Source: Mangifera indica (Eukaryota; Streptophyta; Magnoliopsida; Sapindales; Anacardiaceae). From it: DNA of 64,000 nucleotides. Both the position numbers and the translations under genes were made by a program. The notes below the pieces were generated by a model. It had not been told where the DNA came from and did not search any database. It saw only the letters and a program-made list of their open reading frames with translations. Where the stretch lies: contig NC_058140.1 of NCBI RefSeq assembly GCF_011075055.1, forward strand, positions 13,638,668 through 13,702,667, written 5' to 3'. Positions 20,639-32,131 of this stretch are shown here, piece by piece (within the stretch, counting starts at the first letter, position 1; the number at the start of each line of letters is the position of its first letter).

Positions 20639-21571
20639 ACTTGGTCAAGAATAATACAAGTGGATTGTTGGACAAGTTGGCCATGTGAAAGATTTGTTGG
20701 CTTCCGGCAATCTAAGATTTTGCCACAGATTTGTAATATATTTAAAAATTAAATTCTTAATTTATTTATTTAAAATAATAAATATTTATGAAATCCGATA
20801 TTAAATTTAACATATTACCTATTTTAATATGATTAAATCAATTTTAAATAAATAATCTATTTAAATAAATTTTTTTCATATTTCAATAAATTTAGTAAAA
20901 AAATAAGACAATAAAATTAATCTATTAATATCAGTATATTAAGAATGAAAATCTTTTTCTCGTTTATTAAGAATATATTTTGAATTAATTTAATTCAATG
21001 ATTATTAAATTCAAAAATTTATCTTAGTTTAACTTCAAAAAAATAATTCAATTCAGACAAAATTTTAGGTTATCTAAAAAACTGTTTTTTTCTCGAGTAT
21101 TTATTTATGATAACCTCATTAAAATAAAATATTGATTGAGAGATAAAAAATTAAAAAGAGAAAAGTTAGTCCAAATTTTGAATTTTGACTATAAGGGTTT
21201 GTTGACTTTCATTTTAACATGTGCATTTATTTATTTATTTTACTAATAAAAAAAATGGAAGAACCAATTTTTATTTGCCAACTTCAATTATACACTGAAT
21301 TTTATTTAAATTTTGCTTGGGATAGAAGTCAAAAGTAGTTGACCAAGTGCCACGTAAACCAATGAAAGGAAAAGACAAAAAAGGTCTCCAAAATTACACG
21401 TGTCAAAGTCCCACGGGAAACTCGTGGGAAGTTCACGTGTCTCGCCACCTCCCGCTCCTAAAAACCAAATTTATTATTTAAAAAATAAAAATAAAAAATA
21501 AGGCCTTGTTTGTTTGTTTGTGCATCTAACAAAACCGGAGAGAGAAAGAGAAAAAAGAGAAACCAAACCAA
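20639..21571. other. divergent intergenic region between TANGO2-like and bromodomain genes
   Basis: The middle is strongly AT-rich with no gene. The right side carries a second G-box pair (annotated separately). The leader of the bromodomain gene is purine-rich (agagagaaagag). Confidence 0.5.
21397..21439. promoter_or_regulatory. second G-box pair flanking a small hairpin
   Basis: ACACGTGTC (core 21397-21402) and TCACGTGTC (core 21434-21439) flank TCCCACG-ggaaact-CGTGGGA (21409-21429), a perfect 7-bp inverted repeat. It lies about 135-175 bp before the bromodomain ATG. Confidence 0.6.
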
Positions 21572-24500
21572 ATGGGTAAGATAGTTGAGAGAAGGAAGAA
21601 GAAGAAAGGAAGACCTTCTCTTTTAGATCTTCAGAAACGGACTCTCAAAGAGGAGCAGCAACAGAACAGCAAGCCCAACAACTCTGCCCAAAATACTGCA
21701 TCGAATTACAGCTCTGCCACTGAGAATCCGGTCCGTCGATCCACACGCCGGAACCCGAATCCGTCTCCCGAGAGAGTCGTCTCCGACGACGAAGATGACG
21801 AATTGGGAGCTAATCGACGCGAGAAGAAGCTGAAGCTGGTGCTCAAGTTGCAGAAATCTGAACAGAATTCAAATTCTAACGCCTCCGATTCGGACGAAAA
21901 CGCTACGCTTAATCACAAAAAGAGGAAGATCAATGCGATCGGAGGTGGATCTGGGAGTGGGGATTATGAAAAGGTAGTTAATTTTTTGGAATTTGAAAAA
22001 TATGAGATTTTTACGGGGGGGATTTGGGGGATTTATTTTTTGAATAAAAAGCGCGAATTTTTTCGAGGCAATTAATGTTTAACGGTATTTCTTAAGGTAC
22101 CTTGAAGTTTGGGCCTTTGTAAGAGAAAGAAAATTGTGGGTTTGAATTTTCTAGAAACTTCTGTTGACTTGGTTTTTTTTTTAATTTGGGCACTTTTGAT
22201 TTTTTTTTTTTTTCTTGTTGTTTTTTGAGTCATTAATATGACTTTATTTTTAACAAAGATCATGATAATAATAGTATTACAGTAATAATAGTTATAATAA
22301 TGTGAATGTCAAAACTGATGAAAAAAGCTGAATTTTGTCTTTTCTTTTTCAGTTATTAGTTCACAGTTAACTGTGTGTTTTTTTTCCCTTTCTGGAACTT
22401 CGAATGCTAAGCCACTTTACTTTTTCACAGCTATTTCAGTAAGGGAGAAGATTTGTTTGTTATTAGCAAATTTTCATGGCTTATAGCTAATTTGTTTTTA
22501 ATTTTAATTTTCTTTTTGTCGTTGGGTTTATTTAATTTTCAGGGAGAGAAGTCTATTTCTGATACAAACCCAACAAATAACAATCAAGGTTTGGTCGAAT
22601 ATTTTGATGCCCATTTTCTTAAAATTCCTTTTTCTAGACTTTTTCTCGATAATCTCACACACCCATTTGCTAAAAAGGCATTTTTTGGAACGTTTTGATG
22701 TGATTATGGTTTATCTGTGCAGGGGCTTTGTTGGAATCGGGACCCCCAACGCCTTTACCTGATAAAAAGCTTTTACTGTTCATCCTCGATAGGCTTCAAA
22801 AGTTTGTATTTTATTTCTGTTCGTTTTGTTTGATTTCTTTCGTGTAGCTTCTGTATTCAAGTTCACTGAGTTCTGTTTCTTTTCAAATAATTGTTTCATT
22901 TAGGAAAGATACTTATGGTGTGTTTTCTGAGCCAGTGGACCCAAAAGAGGTATGTTGTTAACTTGTTGACAGTTTTACTTTAGCAGTTCTATAGTTTTAT
23001 TATCATTGATGTCTGTTTTATGCAGCTTCCAGATTACCATGAAGTCATTGAGCATCCCATGGATTTTTCAACTGTTAGAAAGAAACTATCTAATGGAGCT
23101 TATGCCAGCTTAGAAGCATTTGAGGTTGGTTTATATCCCTGTGATTGTATCTTGAAGAAATCTGATATTGCCATCCATTCCGTTTTCTTCTTTGCCATTT
23201 TGTTTGTATTTGGTCTGTTTTCTGGTATTCTTTTCGAATGTATTGTATCATGGAATAAAGACGGCTTTTTTCATACCAGAAGTTAGATTCACTTCTTTTT
23301 CATGAAAGATTGATGTTGTGAATGCTATTCTGCAAGTAAATTGGCCTGTTTTCATCTCAAGAATTAGTAGCTAATTAGGTAGATGTATTTCTTGTTTAAT
23401 TCAGTTGAAATAATTTCCTTATGTGAGAGCTTTACGAAATTTTGATGATAGAAAAGGCAGTTAAGAGCGCAAGACTTGTTATAGTGGTCCCAGGTTATTT
23501 AAGTCTTTTGAACTTGGCTTTATTGCTGATTACTCAGATATTGACATATTCTGTAAGTTAATAAAAGACGTTGTGGACTCTTAGCTTTTATGGCACCTAA
23601 TCCTTGGAAATCTGGTGACAATTTGTAATATTGATCTGTAATTCTCTCCAAAAATTGTGAAGCTTAGATTAACGATCAGCTATAATGGTTTATGGAAAAA
23701 TCTGCTGTAACAAAGTGACAACTCTAGATTCTGATCTTTTATAATTGATCTGAGAATTATTATGAAAGCTAATGCTTCATAAAAACTGTAGTCTAAAAGC
23801 TCTTTCTCTCCTGTCAAAAAGAAATTATTTCTTTTTCAAGGTTACTGATCTCCCATTTGGTAATAGTGAATCTTGTTAGGAGTTAGAGTTTCTTTGAACT
23901 GCAGGAGTTGGTAACATGATCTAACACAGTAAGAGCACATGGTGTTTCTTAAATGATCGGTTTTATTCTTTCCCTTTTTGGCTTAATGTATAGAACCATA
24001 CCTTCATCTCCGATATGACTTGTGTGCACCAAACAGGGTAAAAGAAATATAATATGACCTTGTCATATATGGATGACGTTGTGAGAGATTTTAACTTAAT
24101 GTCACTCTGATATGCTTTTTTAAAATTTCTTTTGGGTTAATTTCCAAAATGTTTGGACTCAATTATCAGTCCTTTTCAAGATATTTAGGATGAGGTTGAT
24201 ACTCTGCCAATTTAGTGATATTGCTATTTACTGACTTGGTGATTTGATATTGGATGTTGGAAGGCATGAGTGGGGCTATTTATAGCAGCTAATCGTGTAT
24301 CTTGGTTAGCAGCAAAAGAAATGAACCTCTTAGTTATTTATCCTAATCCTGAACAGTAGAATTTGCCGAAAATGTTTCACCTCAAGATTGTATGGGATAT
24401 TTCCGTACTTATGATGCCTTCAAAATGATACTCTTCTGATTGTATTCACACTGAATCTGGAAATAAGTGCAAGTAGAAGATTACCCATGTATGAGGTCAT

Positions 24501-26667
24501 TAGCTTATGTTGTTGATGCCCTGGAAATCATATGTACATTTTGCCAGAATACTGACGTCTAATTTTGTAGTATTGACATTTGATTTAATTATTGTGCAGG
24601 AAGATGTTTTCTTGATATGTTCCAACGCAATGCAGTATAATGCTCCAGATACTATATACTTTCGACAGGTAAATTCAGCTTTAAATTCTGAATATTCCAT
24701 GTTCAATCTGTCTTTGTATGCTCTCTGAAATTTGGTAATGTTCCAGGCACGATCCATACAAGAACTCGCAATAAAGAATTTTGAAAATCTAAGGCAGGAC
24801 AGTGATGATAATGGGCCTGAAATTAAAGTGGTAAGAAGAGGGAGACCACCAACCAAGTGGAAAAAGCCACTGGGCAGGCCCCCCTTGGAGCGTGCTCGTT
24901 CAGAGTTCTCCTCTGGTGCTACTCTTGCTTCTGGGGCAGAAAACACTAGCTTGTCCAATCATGATTTAAGAAAAGGACCCCTTCTTGCAGACAAGTCTGG
25001 GTGTGCGCAGTCATCTGGACAATTTTATAGCTCTCTCAACGTCACTCGCAGTGGATGGTTGACTGAGAACAAATTTGTGAGCAATGATGAAGGTACTAGT
25101 TTAGCATTACTGTGGCTAGTCTCTTTCCTGCCTTAAAAACTTTGGTTGTCCAATTCTGTCACAAATGTCAAGCTTCTAAAGGAGGCTGAGGTTTTTGTAA
25201 TTTCTTGCAGGTTCAATGTCAAGGGGTTATTCCATGAAGCATGGTAAAAAACAATTTGTACCTGATGAGAACAGGCGCAACACATACTTGCAATTTCATC
25301 CGTCAGCTGGTGGGCGGGAGCGATCTGTGTTCACCACTTTTGATGTTGATAGGAAGCAGCTAATGGCTGTAAGTATCTTGCTCTAGTTGATTTCCTATTG
25401 AATTCTATGAAGAGAGATTACTACGGTGCATTGAGTCCACACATCAGTCTTTGATCCAATTCAAACAAAATATGTTAGAATACACTTCTCCATAAGTGTC
25501 TACAGCGAGGGAAAAACAACAAATTAACAAGATTGGAATTAGACTTTAATCTTTAAGAATAATTATATAAACTGTCCACACAACTTCCATATGTGAGTGG
25601 GTCCATGCATGTGCTGCTCTTCATTTTTTTGTTGGCCCTTTCTATGTGGGAATTTTTAACCCAGCGTTTGCTTTTGTAGAAACTGACTTGTTCTTGCATG
25701 TAATCAGGTAGGGCTTCATTCGGAGCACGGTTACACAAGAAGCCTAGCTCGTTTTGCTGCAAACCTTGGACCTGTTGTTTGGCAAATTGCTTCAAAAAAG
25801 ATAGAAAGGTGTTTGCCTGCAGAGATTAAGTTTGGCCCTGGATGGGTTGGAGAGAATGATGTCACACCACCTAGGCCAATAATACTTCCTTCAAGCCCTC
25901 CAAGTCTGCAGTCTTTCTTAGATCCCTTCTCCATTCCTGAAAATTCTTGTTCTGCTACTACAAGTACCATGATTGAATCAAAAGGAGATAAATTAACAGA
26001 GAAACCTGAAGCACAGGATTTCTCAGAGACACATGTACCTCCAACACTCTCTCCCTTGGATGGCCATTTAAGAAAGCCTATCCCTACATCTGCCATCAAC
26101 TCTTCATCCCTCTTTGTTGCTAATCGATTGACTGAACCCTGCACTGAAAAATCAGAAGTGGTTGCTGGATCAAACTCCCATACTGGTTTTAACGTACCAA
26201 ATAGCAGTGTGGGAGCAATCAACACAAGGCCTCCCATTCAGATTCATCAGAGCCCTGTAATTTATCCTGGAATGAATGGATTTAATGGCACTCATGAGTT
26301 TAATCTCCCAGCTCAGAAGGGGAAATTAATCAGGGCAACCAGGTCCGGTGAACCCACCTTGCAGCCATCTAAGATGCTTGATAGTGTCTCTAGAACTAAA
26401 ACTAACTTTATCCATTCGGCGACTCCAAATAAATTGAACTCAGAAGATCCCAAGTTGGCAGATAATTCAAATGCTAATTATGGTAAACCATTACCAAATT
26501 CAGATTGCCAAGTGTCAGCAGTACAGACACCCGGGCATCTTCGGCCAACTTGGCAACAAAAGTCAGATTCAGTTCCACCTGATCTAAATGTCAGGTTTCA
26601 TTCTCCAGGATCTCCTAGTTCTAGCAGAGTAGATTCAACTCAACCAGATTTAGCATTGCAGCTGTGA
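21572..26667 (+). CDS. bromodomain protein of the BRD1/BRD2/BRD13 type (SWI/SNF subunit homologue)
   Basis: Nine exons: 21572-21973, 22543-22588, 22723-22801, 22904-22949, 23026-23124, 24600-24668, 24747-25092, 25211-25368 and 25708-26667. Together they encode 734 residues. The N-terminus is basic (MGKIVERRKKKKGRPS, AT-hook-like). A single bromodomain covers about residues 163-262, with VFSEPVDPKELPDYHEVIEH, PMDFSTVRKKL and the acetyl-lysine-contacting Asn (about residue 238) in AMQYNAPDT. RRGRPPTKW and PLGRPP after it look like further AT-hooks. The C-terminal half is low-complexity with PPDLNVRF and ends QPDLALQL. Arabidopsis proteins with this layout are BRM-class SWI/SNF subunits that read acetylated histones. 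The fifth intron (23125-24599) is the longest. All splice junctions keep frame. Confidence 0.92.
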
Positions 26668-28700
26668 TAATAATTGAGTTAATTTTTTCCTCCTCTATTT
26701 GATTAAGTTAACCATAGAATGGTGTTATTGATGGGGTGCTGATTAGAGCCTCACCAACTGTATTGTTAAAGAAAAGAGTAGAATATTATTCTTGTACAGA
26801 TTAATGCATCCTAATTTGTAGGTCTAGAAGCTAAAAAGATGTCATTCAAAATATTTTAAACCATTAATATGATGTAATTGGAAATCATTTTCAGATGATG
26901 TAAGATGTTCATTTCATAATCAGAATTCAGAATTATTGTCTTAGTTATTTGAAAGACACTACATGTGATGGATTCTATCCCGTTGCGGGTTAAAAAGGGG
27001 GTTAAAGATGGTCAATTAAAACCCTTTAGAGTTCATAGTTTCTTTATTGATTATTTTATTTTACTTATATTTAACTTTGATCTATTATAAATTTTATCTT
27101 CGGATCCGTCAATGATTTTATTTATTTATTGTTGATAAAAATAAAATTATGTATATAAATAAATTATACAATTTTTTGTGTACAAACTGAGATGATAGCT
27201 TGTGATTGTTTATTTTTTCTCTTACTTCAAAGTTATCCAATGAAATGATATTACATCGTATTATATATTAAAGTTTGTATTATTTTTTTGTATATATATA
27301 ACATTACTATATTAATAATCTCACTATGACACGAAGTTTGTGAGTCATGTCACATTTGTATAAAAATTAAAAAAACGATCAAAATGAAATTAATTAATAA
27401 GAAATTTGGTGGATAAGTAATACTATATGTATAATTTTTGTGTATAATTTTATGTATAACTAATGGTGTGTCATTATATGATTAGATTGTTAAAAATTAA
27501 AGATAAAATAATATTCAATTATATGAGAATACGTTATTATTTGTACATAAAATTGTGTACATAGTTTTGTTGTTTGCTGGGTAGTTCAACAGGCTAATAT
27601 TTGGGGAAACAATTCACTCCAATCTCTTGTAAGGTCAATTTTCATTTTGCAAAGTTCAGTTATTTGATTTCTCTACAGAATTGAATCTTTTTTTTTTTTC
27701 CTTGCAACTTTCAATCATTGTTGTTGCAATTTGTAAGTAAGAATATTGTTGACATGAATGTAATTAATACAACGACTTTTTGGCAAAGACTAAGTTCTTG
27801 AATTCGGTAAATTCAACTATTAAAAAAGAAAAAAAAAAAAAGGCTTCTTTGGATGAGATGAAAATCATCTAAGGTTGGTAACATTATTAAATACCAAGAA
27901 AAATTAAGAAAGAAAACATAAAAAGCGTTGGACTTGCTAATAATCCCAAAACGACGACTTTTGTTGCGTGGAATATGTTCAATGTCGGCAAAGGCAACAA
28001 GACAAGCTATCCTAGCTGGATTGGATATTGAAATGAAATCAATCTTCCTTCTGCCACTGAAATTGATGTCTTTCGACTGACTAGAATTTTATAAAGTAAA
28101 CGCTGGGCTGCTGACGGGAAGTTGAAAAGATGAATGGAATAAAGAAGCAAAAGCAGAAGTTAGTTACTGGACCAGCTTTTAGCTTTGATTAGCTTTGAAT
28201 TTTATTCTACATCTTTGACTGACCATTTTCAAAGACGCGGTATTTGACCTGGAAATAATGTAGCAGCTGCACAGCACGGCAGTCTTCATTTACCTGCGAA
28301 ACTATCGTTACAATTTCTCCGTAAGACTCAGTCTTCTTCACTCGTACCTTTAATTTATGCTGTATTTTATTTCACGGTTAGGCTTAAATTGTACTTAACC
28401 ACAAAGCCCAAGTCAGAAGTCGGTGACCTGTAGAATAAAATTCAAAGGACTACTGGAAATTCAGATCTTCAAAGTTGAAGAACGATAACCCCATTTGAAT
28501 TTGGTGGCCGGTTTAAGGTTTTGAATAAGGGAAAGATTGAGAGTCGAAGAACTCTATATCATCATTATCTGATATTGTTTTCTGTTTTTCGATTTTTTAG
28601 TTGACAATTAACCTGGATAGGAACAATCTTATTTTCTTCCTCCTGTCTGCTTAAGAGTCGGTCAAAAAATAAATAAAGTGAGAAGAGAAGAATTCTTCAG
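26668..28700. other. spacer between bromodomain and kinase genes
   Basis: 3' UTR at the left, then AT-rich DNA with one miniature element (27413-27575). The right 300 bp is the presumed promoter and leader of the kinase gene. No other gene seen. Confidence 0.5.
27413..27575. repeat. AT-rich miniature element (MITE-like), copy 1
   Basis: Palindromic design: TCATTATATGATTAGATTG on the left is matched inverted by CAATTATATGAGAATACG on the right, around TTAAAAATTAAAGATAAAAT. The outer part repeats tgtataattttatgtata / tacataaaattgtgtaca. Related copies are near 31755, 35760, 46130, 46752 and 61505. Confidence 0.55.
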
Positions 28701-30805
28701 ATGGGCAATTGCTGGGCTTCTCCGACTAATGATCCTGCACCAAATGCTTCTGGTCAGCTGAGTAGTACAGGTATTTCACCAAATCTCATTACCCTTTGCA
28801 TTTCAAATGGGATATTGATTTGCTTTCCAATTTCTCATCTGGGTTTTGTGTTTTGATCCTTATACGCACTGAATTGCTTCAGTTGTTGATAACTTCTTGG
28901 AAGTTTATTTTCATACTCTTTTCATTTGCCTGACTTCAATATGTATTAATGGCAATTAAAATTTGGTGACTACAGTAGGGATATCTCAGACCACCCAGAC
29001 CGTGTCTTCGGGGACGAGCAATATGTCCCGGAACAGCCAGTTCTCAGCATCAAGTGGAGATGATGTTTTCCCGAATGGGCAGATTTTGCCCACCCCAAGC
29101 CTAAGGGTCTTCAATTTTGCAGAACTGAAGGCTGCAACCAGGAATTTCAGAAGTGATACGGTGCTTGGAGAGGGAGGATTTGGGAAAGTCTTCAAAGGTT
29201 GGCTAGATGAGAAGGCCCCTGGGAAGAGCGGAAGTGGAACTGTAGTTGCCGTGAAAAAGCTGAACTCTGAGAGCTTGCAAGGATTTGAAGAGTGGCAGGT
29301 GACCCAACTAATATGATAATTAATCAGTTTTCAACTGTGTCAATATTTTACATTATCAATTTCATTCATGTTCATTTATTGGTATATTAGATGTATGCGC
29401 ATGCCATGAGCAGCTGATTGGAATGGTTCATAAAGATTTTTTGGAAAATAATTTGGAGATAGTATATTTGGAAAGAGAACATGGAAAAAAAACTGTTGTA
29501 GATTGTATATCCGGTACATATGATAAGTATTAATGGTGAAACTACCAATTACAACTTTTGGTTGATGTGTTACTTGCACAAACATATAAGTATTGGCGGA
29601 GTCAACTTTCTGTTTTACCAGCTTTCTTAAACATAAAGAGGTGTGAAGTTTATAAACATGTCAAATTTTCAATTTTCAAAAAAATTGTATACTTATATTC
29701 TTGTTTATTTACTCATGCAGTCGGAAGTAAATTTTCTGGGAAGGCTTTCTCACCCTAACCTTGTAAAGTTGTTGGGATACTGCTGGGAAGAAAAAGAGCT
29801 ACTTCTTGTTTATGAATTTATGCAGAAGGGTAGCTTGGAGAATCATTTATTTGGAAGTAAGTGCCATTAGCAATGTCTAATTTTTCTTACAGTATGACAT
29901 TTTTAATCTGGTTCCTCAAACTCAATATTTTTCTTTTCAGGGGGCTCTTTTGTTCTGCCATTGCCATGGGATATAAGACTAAAGATTGCGATAGGGGCAG
30001 CTCGAGGCTTGGTTTTCCTGCATACATCTGAGAAACAAGTTATTTACCGAGACTTCAAAGCCTCGAATATACTTCTTGATGGGGTAAACTTCAAATATTG
30101 TAACTGCTAGGAAGCATTCTTGGAAGATGGCATCAAATTAAACATGAAAGTTTAACTTAATATTTTGTTTATTGCAGTCCTATACTGCCAGGATATCTGA
30201 TTTCGGCTTAGCAAAATCTGGTCCTTCAGCTAGTCAATCTCATGTAAGTACACGAGTTATGGGCACAAGTGGTTATGCTGCTCCAGAGTATGTTGCCACA
30301 GGTAATCTTCTAAATGGTTTTGTTTGAGTGACCTTCAGCTATTTTTAATCTTTGCAATGACATTTACATTCTGCTTGTTAAAACAGGGCACTTGTATGTA
30401 AAGAGTGATGTGTATGGTTTTGGAGTTGTATTAATAGAGATTTTAACTGGTCTGCGAGCGGTGGATACAAACCGTCCAAGCGGACAACACAATTTGGTTG
30501 AATGGATCAAACCATATTTATATGAAAAAAGAAAGTTGAGGAACATGATAGACTCTAGGTTAGAGGGAAAATATCCCTCCAGAGCTGCATACCAAATTGC
30601 TCGGCTTGCCCTTAAATGCATTGAAAGCGAGCCCAAACATCGCCCTGCAATGAAAGAAGTACTTGAAACACTAGTACGGCTTGAAGCATCTAATGAAAAA
30701 CCACGAGAACCCAGGAATCATTCTACTCGTCCTGTTGCTCAGCGGCATGGCCATCAGCCTTTGCCTCATCGATCTCCAATTCATGTCAGAAACAGTGTAA
30801 GATAA
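28701..30805 (+). CDS. receptor-like cytoplasmic kinase, RLCK-VII (PIX13/PBL-like)
   Basis: Six exons, 28701-28770, 28976-29298, 29721-29856, 29941-30083, 30178-30301 and 30387-30805, encode 404 residues. MGNCW at the start gives N-myristoylation (Gly2) and palmitoylation (Cys4) sites, so the kinase is probably on the plasma membrane. There is no transmembrane segment or ectodomain. Kinase motifs in order: [13 protein letters not shown] (P-loop), VAVKKL (ATP lysine), [29 protein letters not shown] (catalytic loop), [26 protein letters not shown] (activation segment), [24 protein letters not shown] and GYCWE point to RLCK-VII near PIX13. Such kinases act below surface receptors in defence or growth. 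The basic tail after the kinase domain is variable. The exon 2 acceptor is a CAGTAG tandem, so two forms differing by one Val are possible. Confidence 0.93.
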
Positions 30806-32131
30806 TTTTGATGCATTTATTTGTTACATATTAGAAGCATAGTATTGTTATTCATAATGAGCATTGTTCATGTATGAAACTCCCTCTCCCTTGACAATGT
30901 GAAGTTGAGTTTAGTTGCAGCTAGTAATACTAATATATCCATTCAGAAGAATTGTACTTTGTTTCTGTAATATGTCAACAGAGTATTGCTATAAATCCCT
31001 TTCCTTTTTGTTAGCAATTTTAGACCATTAAGAGACTGAGTAAATATTATGTATAAGGGGGATCCTAATGGTTGTGCTGGGGATGAATGAAGATGTCAGA
31101 ATTTACAATTTTGGCTTTTTGCTTGTTTGGTGCGTAAGTTATAAAACTTTATTGTTATCGTTCCATATACAATATTTATACGATAGTTTTCTATCCATGA
31201 AGTATCTATTTGAGAAGTGAGTATTTGTAGAAGTAATAACTCGTGTCTCGATCTACAAATAGATATTTTTCGCTTAAATAACATAATTTATCAATTGGTA
31301 TTCATGTCGTATTATTTAAATTTTGAATGTAACTAAGCACTCTCTGTGATTATAAATAAACATAAGAATGCATACATTTGCGCTGGTTAAGATTATATAG
31401 GCATCATCGTAGGATAGATCAGAGATTTTCATAAAATCAAACATGTTTATGTATAACTTTTTGTCTTTGCTTGAGTTATTTCATAGGATACTTTCTTATA
31501 ATATTTATACACATGTTCTATTAGAGAATTCTCTTAATCATAAGTAGACAGACTTTTCAAATAATCGATTGAATCATATTAAAAAATTACTTTAAGTCTA
31601 ATTTTTTATTTGTATTTTTTCTACACCATAATAGATTTTTAGATTCTATATCAAATCCTCGGGTGCTATTATAATCTATCTTAAAAAAAAACACTAAATT
31701 ATGTATCAATTGATAGCAGGAAATATGATCAACAAGTGTTATTTAACTAGGGAAGAGTGGTATTATGTGCATAACTTTATGTATAAACAATAACGTGTTA
31801 TCATATAATTGGATAGTTAAAAATTAAAAATAAAACAATACATAATCATATAATAATATATGGTTAAGCAAATAATTTTATCAAATAGAAAATATGATTT
31901 TATACTATTGGCTGGCCTAAGGGGGCATATTTGTGGTATGGGCCGGGCCCAAATATGACTACCTGTCTGTAGTTAGCAGCCTAAGCCTGTCTTACTAATG
32001 GGCTGGAATTGCGAAATAAAAAAACTCAAAGCCAGAAATTGTCCAGACCCAGCCCATCCACCAAGTAAATCGAAGTTATCTCTTCTCCCTCCATGATTGA
32101 AGTTGAAGCTTCGAGCAATTTCAATTCAACA
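30806..32131. other. spacer between kinase gene and NOC4 relic
   Basis: 3' UTR of the kinase, then AT-rich DNA with one miniature element copy. The last 200 bp is the former NOC4 promoter, with paired gggccgggccc-type bases near 31943. No other gene seen. Confidence 0.5.
31755..31875. repeat. AT-rich miniature element, copy 2
   Basis: TTATCATATAATTGGATAG then TTAAAAATTAAAAATAAAAC then AATCATATAATAATATATGG: same palindromic plan as the element at 27413. Confidence 0.5.
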
